Part shown: in pieces, positions 59,978-64,000 of the stretch
How the letters are laid out: the number at the start of each line of letters is the position of its first letter
Numbering within the stretch: the stretch's first letter is position 1
Source of the DNA: Erysipelothrix urinaevulpis
Lineage (GTDB): Bacteria; Bacillota_I; Bacilli_A; Erysipelotrichales; Erysipelotrichaceae
NCBI RefSeq assembly: GCF_009828835.1
Contig: NZ_WTTB01000001.1
Coordinates: 62,001-126,000 of the forward strand
Direction of reading: 5' to 3'
Length of the DNA stretch: 64,000 nt
Program-made: the position numbers and the translations under genes
Notes under the pieces: generated by a model
What the model was told of the DNA's origin: nothing
Seen by the model: only the letters and a program-made list of their open reading frames with translations
Database searches by the model: none

Positions 59978-60103
59978 GTATTTTGGAAACGAATTAAGTA
60001 AGAATAAAAAATGTGACAATATAACAAAAACTCATTCAGCGCTCTAAATTTATTATAGGAAAGTTTCTTGATAGTATCAGTTGTCGAATTTTTAAATTTT
60101 AAT

Positions 60104-60130
60104 TTTGTAGTCCTTTTGTAGTCCTTTTCG
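60104..60130. repeat. Short tandem repeat
   Basis: TTTTGTAGTCC occurs twice in tandem, followed by TTTTCG, between the XRE gene and the ssrA terminator. Apart from this, the XRE promoter and the terminator, 59920-60197 shows no gene. Confidence 0.4.
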
Positions 60131-60149
60131 TATAAAAACAAACTTTAAA

Positions 60150-60181
60150 AACAAGAAAACCCACTGTTAAGTGGGTTTTTA
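60150..60181 (-). terminator. ssrA terminator
   Basis: A 10-bp stem AAAACCCACT/AGTGGGTTTT with a GTTA loop, 17 bases beyond the tmRNA 3' end; A/T runs on both sides. Confidence 0.85.
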
Positions 60182-60197
60182 TGATGTCTAATAAATA

Positions 60198-60542
60198 TGG
60201 TGGAGATGGCGAGAGTCGAACTCGCGTCCAAGAAATGTTCCACATTCAGATGTCTACAGTTTATTCTGTTTCTAGATAATCAAAGCTTGAGCCACAGACA
60301 AACCTTACTTTGATGTGCTCTAAGTTTTTCGAGGTGGTATGACGAGCTCATACACCCTTATTCTTTGTGAGTTTGTTGATTCTATTTACCCAAAGACAAA
60401 GTGCCTAGAATCATGCTGCAGCGTAATCGCTAATTAAGCAGCAAATTGTAAACTGTTGTTTCCAGTTATAGTTTTTTGGTTTTAGGTGACCAGCCACTGC
60501 TATCTGAATCAAACGAGATCCTGTCGAAACCATGACATCCCC
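60198..60542 (-). ncRNA. ssrA: Transfer-messenger RNA
   Basis: A one-piece tmRNA of about 345 bases. The 5' end GGGGATG pairs with CATCTCC before the 3' ACCA (one G-T pair), and the T arm GCGAGTTCGACTCTCGCC is intact. The tag frame ends GCT GCT TAA at 60434-60442; reading back gives a likely tag GNNSLQFAA (60434-60463 with stop), preceded by the alanine carried by tmRNA. The resume codon is inferred. It rescues stalled ribosomes with SmpB, whose gene is not in the window. Confidence 0.96.
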
Positions 60543-60550
60543 GTAGATTG

Positions 60551-60559
60551 ATTATACCA
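60551..60559 (-). promoter_or_regulatory. ssrA promoter
   Basis: Minus-strand extended -10 TGGTATAAT; the expected transcription start matches the tmRNA 5' end at 60542. Confidence 0.75.
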
Positions 60560-60580
60560 AACCCATCGAAATGGCGCAAC

Positions 60581-60604
60581 AAAAAAGAGCCTTGCGGCTC
60601 TTTC
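60581..60604 (-). terminator. Terminator between the S9 peptidase gene and ssrA
   Basis: Minus strand AAAGAGCC/GGCTCTTT stem with a GCAA loop, then TTT. It lies about 145 bases beyond the peptidase stop codon. Confidence 0.75.
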
Positions 60605-60747
60605 TCTACTTAATAAAATATGTGAGTTAGAAGATGAAGATTATATTATTATTAAGTATGCAACCATTGGCTGCATATACATAATATCTAAATCATCATC
60701 GATTCGGCTTCGAATTGTATAAATTGGTGAATAGATGTCATGAATGA

Positions 60748-62658
60748 CTATTTTATGTGTTTATTCATCCAATTTTGTATTTCTTCAAGGCGAGTAAGTC
60801 TATTTTTTGGACTACCAGTTCGTGATAAATCATGGTTTTCATTTTTGAACCAAATGAAGCGAGTTTCGACACCTTTTTCCTTAACAATCGTATAGAGTTG
60901 CATTGCTTGTTCTACTGGGCAACGGTAGTCTTGTTCAGCATGAATGAACAATAAAGGTGTTTCTATGTTTTGGGCGTGCTTTAGCGGTGATTGTTCCCAC
61001 ATCTGTTCATGCTTTTCATAAGGATTAGCATCTGTTTGGTCGCTTGCGAAGTAGTAGCCAATGTCTGAAGTACCATAAAATGAAATCCAGTTAGAGATAC
61101 TTCGTTGAGTAGCGGCAGCGGCAAAGCGATTTGTATGAGAAACAATCCAATTTGTCATGAATCCTCCATACGATCCTCCTGTAACACCAACACGACTTGG
61201 ATCGATAGGGTATTTGCTTAGAACAAGGTCTGTAAAGGCCATGAGATCATCATAGTCAATGGTTCCATATTTCCCTCTAATATCAGCAAAATCATTGCCA
61301 TAGACATCACCACCACGCGGATTTGCAAAGAAGACAAAATAACCATCATTTGCCCAAACTTGCATTTCGTGATAGAAAACATCAGAGTAAATTGTTTTTG
61401 GACCTCCATGAATATCTAAAATTGCTGGATAAGTGTTTCCTTCTTCATAATCTTTTGGAAAGAGGATCCAACCATCTAATTTTTGACCATCATTCTCAAA
61501 CTCAATATACTCAGGTTTCGCAACATAGTAGTTTTCTAGATTTGAATGATTAAAGTTTGAAATGAGTTCAATCTGGTTAGCTTCATTTATAAATGCAAGT
61601 TCTTGTAGTCGAGTTGAATCAAGATGAACGGCTAAAATAGTATCTTTATAGAATTCCCAATGATCGATACTTCCTTCAGGCTCAATCACAATCTCAACCG
61701 TTTCTCCATCAAAAACATATAAACGGTTTGTTTTATGATACGTCCCTACAAAATAGAATTTATTATGATGGATTCTTCGGCTTGTTCCACCACCCAAACG
61801 AACATCACTACCAATAGAATTCCATGCACTGAGTGAAAACTCAGCAACTTGTTTTAGATCCCCATCTTCAAGCAAGTAAAAATCATTGTTTTGATTGATA
61901 CCATGTTCTTTAAGAGTTGATGCGAAAACATAAAGTTTGTTATTCAAGGGAATAAGATCTGCAATAGAATACTCTTTTTCAGTATAAACATCTTTTCTTT
62001 GACCAGTATTTAAATCATAGATATAAACTGAATCATAGAACGTTGTGATTCCAGTGTTTGGAATTGATGTAAAATAAATAATGTTTTCCTTTTTTACAAA
62101 GCGATAATTAGAAACAATTTCATCAAATGAGCTGATTTGCTCAAAGTCTCCAGTTTCTAAATCATAGATAAAAATTTGATTTGTTTTTCCTCTTGTGAAA
62201 GTTCCACCATTACTGTAAAAAGGAATGGTCTCAATGACTTCGTGTAAATCATAATCATGTTCAGAAAAGTCATCATCAAAAAAATCAGGCTGTAATGAAG
62301 CACTTACGATAAATTGAGAGTCACTAATTTTTTTTAAACTTGAAACAGGAAAAGGGATTTCTGTTGTTTTAAGCACTTCTTTTGTATTAATATCGATAAT
62401 CTCAACCTTGGTTTTGTTATCGTTAACATTGGATCTCAGAATTGATGTGTCGTTGTACCAAATGTGGTAAGGTGATTCTTTCAAATTCATGACGAGACGG
62501 TGAGATAAACCATCACTGACGTATAACTGATGATCATATTTATTGTCATCATAGTTTGCTTTTGCTTTAACAAATGTAAAGAGTTGGCCATTTGGACTGG
62601 TATTTACATTTGAGAGGTAATTGTAGTTTAGAAAATCTTTATTTATTAATTTCTTCAT
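60748..62658 (-). CDS. S9-family prolyl oligopeptidase / acylaminoacyl-peptidase-like
   Basis: A 636-residue serine peptidase. An N-terminal beta-propeller (TSPNGQLFTFVKAK repeats) of ~370 residues is followed by an alpha/beta hydrolase domain: FFANPRGGDVYGNDF, nucleophile serine in GVTGGSYGGFMTNW, aspartate in HAEQDYRCPVEQA and histidine in NENHDLSRTG. It likely trims short oligopeptides in the cytoplasm; no signal peptide. Start 62658 is preferred over 62664 because GGAG is then nine bases away. It follows the DUF1576 gene by 30 bases. Confidence 0.92.
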   Translation of the reverse strand: MKKLINKDFLNYNYLSNVNTSPNGQLFTFVKAKANYDDNKYDHQLYVSDGLSHRLVMNLKESPYHIWYNDTSILRSNVNDNKTKVEIIDINTKEVLKTTEIPFPVSSLKKISDSQFIVSASLQPDFFDDDFSEHDYDLHEVIETIPFYSNGGTFTRGKTNQIFIYDLETGDFEQISSFDEIVSNYRFVKKENIIYFTSIPNTGITTFYDSVYIYDLNTGQRKDVYTEKEYSIADLIPLNNKLYVFASTLKEHGINQNNDFYLLEDGDLKQVAEFSLSAWNSIGSDVRLGGGTSRRIHHNKFYFVGTYHKTNRLYVFDGETVEIVIEPEGSIDHWEFYKDTILAVHLDSTRLQELAFINEANQIELISNFNHSNLENYYVAKPEYIEFENDGQKLDGWILFPKDYEEGNTYPAILDIHGGPKTIYSDVFYHEMQVWANDGYFVFFANPRGGDVYGNDFADIRGKYGTIDYDDLMAFTDLVLSKYPIDPSRVGVTGGSYGGFMTNWIVSHTNRFAAAATQRSISNWISFYGTSDIGYYFASDQTDANPYEKHEQMWEQSPLKHAQNIETPLLFIHAEQDYRCPVEQAMQLYTIVKEKGVETRFIWFKNENHDLSRTGSPKNRLTRLEEIQNWMNKHIK

Positions 62659-62688
62659 GTACATAGTCTCCTTTTGTTAAGTATTATA

Positions 62689-63900
62689 TCATAATTTACG
62701 ATGAGAAAATGACTCAGCAACCGCAGCGAATAAGACTGCAATAATTCCTGCTGCAAATCCTGTGTTATATAAATCGAGTCCACCATGAAATGCACCAGTC
62801 TGAGTTGAGATTGTTGCGTTTAAGAAAGAAGCAAGCATTCCAGGTCCAATTCCAAAATGATGGACAATTGGAGCCAGTGATGTTCCGAATAATGCAGCAA
62901 AAATCATAGCTGGACTGGTAGGATCCCAAATATTTAGGATTCCTCCAAGATAAATAGAAATTAAGATTGGGATGATAGAATAAGGTGTTTTTCCATAAAC
63001 ACCAAACCCGACAACGACCAATAAGGCTCCAAGAGTAGGGGCGTTTAAAGGTGCTTGAATTAGCTGCAAGTAGGCTAGGACAACCAGTCCATTAAGTGCC
63101 ATGTTCATGACGCTTGTTTCTACAGAGTAATGGTTTAAATAATCCATTTTCTCGATGTTGTGATCTTGAAGAAGTTCTTTGTATTCTCCCCAAGAACCAC
63201 CCTTTAACCAAACACCTAATAGAATCACAATAAAAATGAGAGCAAGATGTATTTTGAGTACTGTCTCATGGGACCAAAAATCAACAGATTGAAATTGATA
63301 TGAAAATAAGATCATGATTGACACATAGACTAAACTAATGAAACCAAGAGAAAATCCTGTGCCATAGAGTGTGAGTCCTTTATGTGCTTTTCTGAGGTAG
63401 ATTGTGATAGAAGGTGTAATAAATCCAACACTAATGCCAACAACAATTGCAAGGGGTACGGTAATAAAAAACGAATATGGAAGATGGAACATAATTTCAC
63501 TGACTAAGGGCGAAAGCCCTGTCGCGGCTAGGATATAGGGAATCGTTCTTTGAATATCATCGTGGTGAACATAGTTTGCAATGAGTCCACCAATTACAAT
63601 CGGAGTTGCATTTAAGATGTTTTTTCCAAAAAAGGAAAACCCAATAATTAAAAACAATGAAGAGACGACAATTCCATTAAATTTAACATCAAGAAAGCAT
63701 AATAAAAACGTCGAACTTAATAGCATAACTCCGACGTTTAAATAAGTGCTACCTTCTCCAGCAATTTGAAAATAATCAGCGACTAAAACATCCGCAGTAA
63801 CAACGAGATGTCTGAATGACTCTAATGAGGCTCCTTGAAAGATACCTAAAATGATAAAGAATAGTGCGAGGAGCACTAAGGGTCGACTGTTTTTTTCCAT
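62689..63900 (-). CDS. DUF1576 multi-helix membrane protein
   Basis: A 403-residue membrane protein with roughly 11-12 hydrophobic helices, among them LVLLALFFIILGIFQGA at the start and GFAAGIIAVLFAAVAE at the end. Matches DUF1576. The two halves share similar glycine-rich patterns (FFGKNILNATPIVIGG and VYGKTPYSIIPILIS), suggesting an internal duplication as in many transporters. Function is unknown; its pairing with a cytoplasmic oligopeptidase suggests uptake of peptides or derivatives, which is inference. Confidence 0.82.
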   Translation of the reverse strand: MEKNSRPLVLLALFFIILGIFQGASLESFRHLVVTADVLVADYFQIAGEGSTYLNVGVMLLSSTFLLCFLDVKFNGIVVSSLFLIIGFSFFGKNILNATPIVIGGLIANYVHHDDIQRTIPYILAATGLSPLVSEIMFHLPYSFFITVPLAIVVGISVGFITPSITIYLRKAHKGLTLYGTGFSLGFISLVYVSIMILFSYQFQSVDFWSHETVLKIHLALIFIVILLGVWLKGGSWGEYKELLQDHNIEKMDYLNHYSVETSVMNMALNGLVVLAYLQLIQAPLNAPTLGALLVVVGFGVYGKTPYSIIPILISIYLGGILNIWDPTSPAMIFAALFGTSLAPIVHHFGIGPGMLASFLNATISTQTGAFHGGLDLYNTGFAAGIIAVLFAAVAESFSHRKL

Positions 63901-63903
63901 AAA

Positions 63904-64000
63904 TCACCTGTTGATTAACTCATAGTGAGGTTCTTTTATAGATTCGTTAAATGTAATTGCTAGGTCTGAATTGTCAAAAAACCATGCATCATTTTTTTCG
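63904..64000 (-). CDS. C-terminal end of an unknown gene (rest outside window)
   Basis: The minus frame is open from the window edge to TGA at 63904-63906, giving 31 residues (DAWFFDNSDLAITF, NESIKEPHYELINR). It ends three bases before the DUF1576 start codon and therefore probably shares its operon. No family can be named from so little. Confidence 0.6.
   Translation of the reverse strand, partial: EKNDAWFFDNSDLAITFNESIKEPHYELINR

Noticed and set aside
60198-60230. Direct repeat of the ssrA 3' end as an att site
   Set aside because: No second copy was seen in the window and no integrase gene is present.
1-64000. CRISPR arrays, insertion sequences, prophage genes, rRNA and tRNA genes
   Set aside because: None was seen: no regularly spaced repeats, transposase or integrase motifs, or tRNA-like sequences other than tmRNA.

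Overview
The window is low-GC, AT-rich Firmicutes-type DNA. Genes are tightly packed, Shine-Dalgarno sites are strong (GGAGG), and promoters look like sigma-A, often with an extended -10 (TGnTATAAT). Two blocks of housekeeping genes suggest an Erysipelotrichia-like bacterium, probably Erysipelothrix or a close relative: mnmG-rsmG-noc-parA-parB-mnmE-tatD, and a YabE-like gene-rnmV-rsmA-ispE-glmU-prs. This assignment rests on gene order and protein character; no database was searched.

Layout. 1-4.2 kb: end of guaC, a PerR-like regulator, a small membrane protein, metG and a histidine phosphatase. 4.3-9.7 kb (minus): amidase plus acyl-CoA-dehydrogenase-like flavoprotein, then a 5-oxoproline module (DUF969-DUF979 permease, pcp, gamma-glutamylcyclotransferase). 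9.8-13 kb (minus): GntR/YtrA-ABC-permease operon. 13.1-23.2 kb (plus): tRNA modification and chromosome partition operon, with an unusual zinc-less sirtuin between parB and mnmE. 23.3-25.2 kb (minus): methionine ABC transporter under a T-box. 25.2-31.7 kb (plus): QueT, a 3D-domain lipoprotein, rRNA processing and methylation, isoprenoid, UDP-GlcNAc and PRPP synthesis, and a NUDIX protein. 31.7-37.2 kb (minus): addAB recombination nuclease. 37.3-40.2 kb: exoA, DUF1622, DEAD-box helicase. 40.2-42 kb: two DegV/FakB proteins. 42.1-46 kb: two-component system and ABC exporter. 46-49.6 kb: YigZ, a Zur-like regulator with a cation efflux protein, a metallo-hydrolase, and a DtxR/MntR-type regulator. 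49.7-57.7 kb: PAP2, serine hydrolase, twin phosphatases around a MerR gene, aldehyde dehydrogenase, MFS exporter, cold-shock protein, broken AraC gene, VOC protein. 57.8-60 kb is a decaying accessory island beside tmRNA: truncated AbiE toxin-antitoxin, a peptidase E-like pseudogene and an XRE regulator. 60.2-64 kb: ssrA, S9 peptidase, DUF1576 membrane protein and the end of an unknown gene.

No CRISPR array, rRNA, tRNA, insertion sequence or prophage was seen. The best leads are regulatory: three 11-bp-period repeats before the two-component operon, a DtxR-type box at the start of its own gene, a 19-bp-spacer MerR promoter, and a perfect 17-bp inverted repeat around the AbiE promoter. Other leads are the compact sirtuin, the 5-oxoproline cluster and two apparently leaderless genes.
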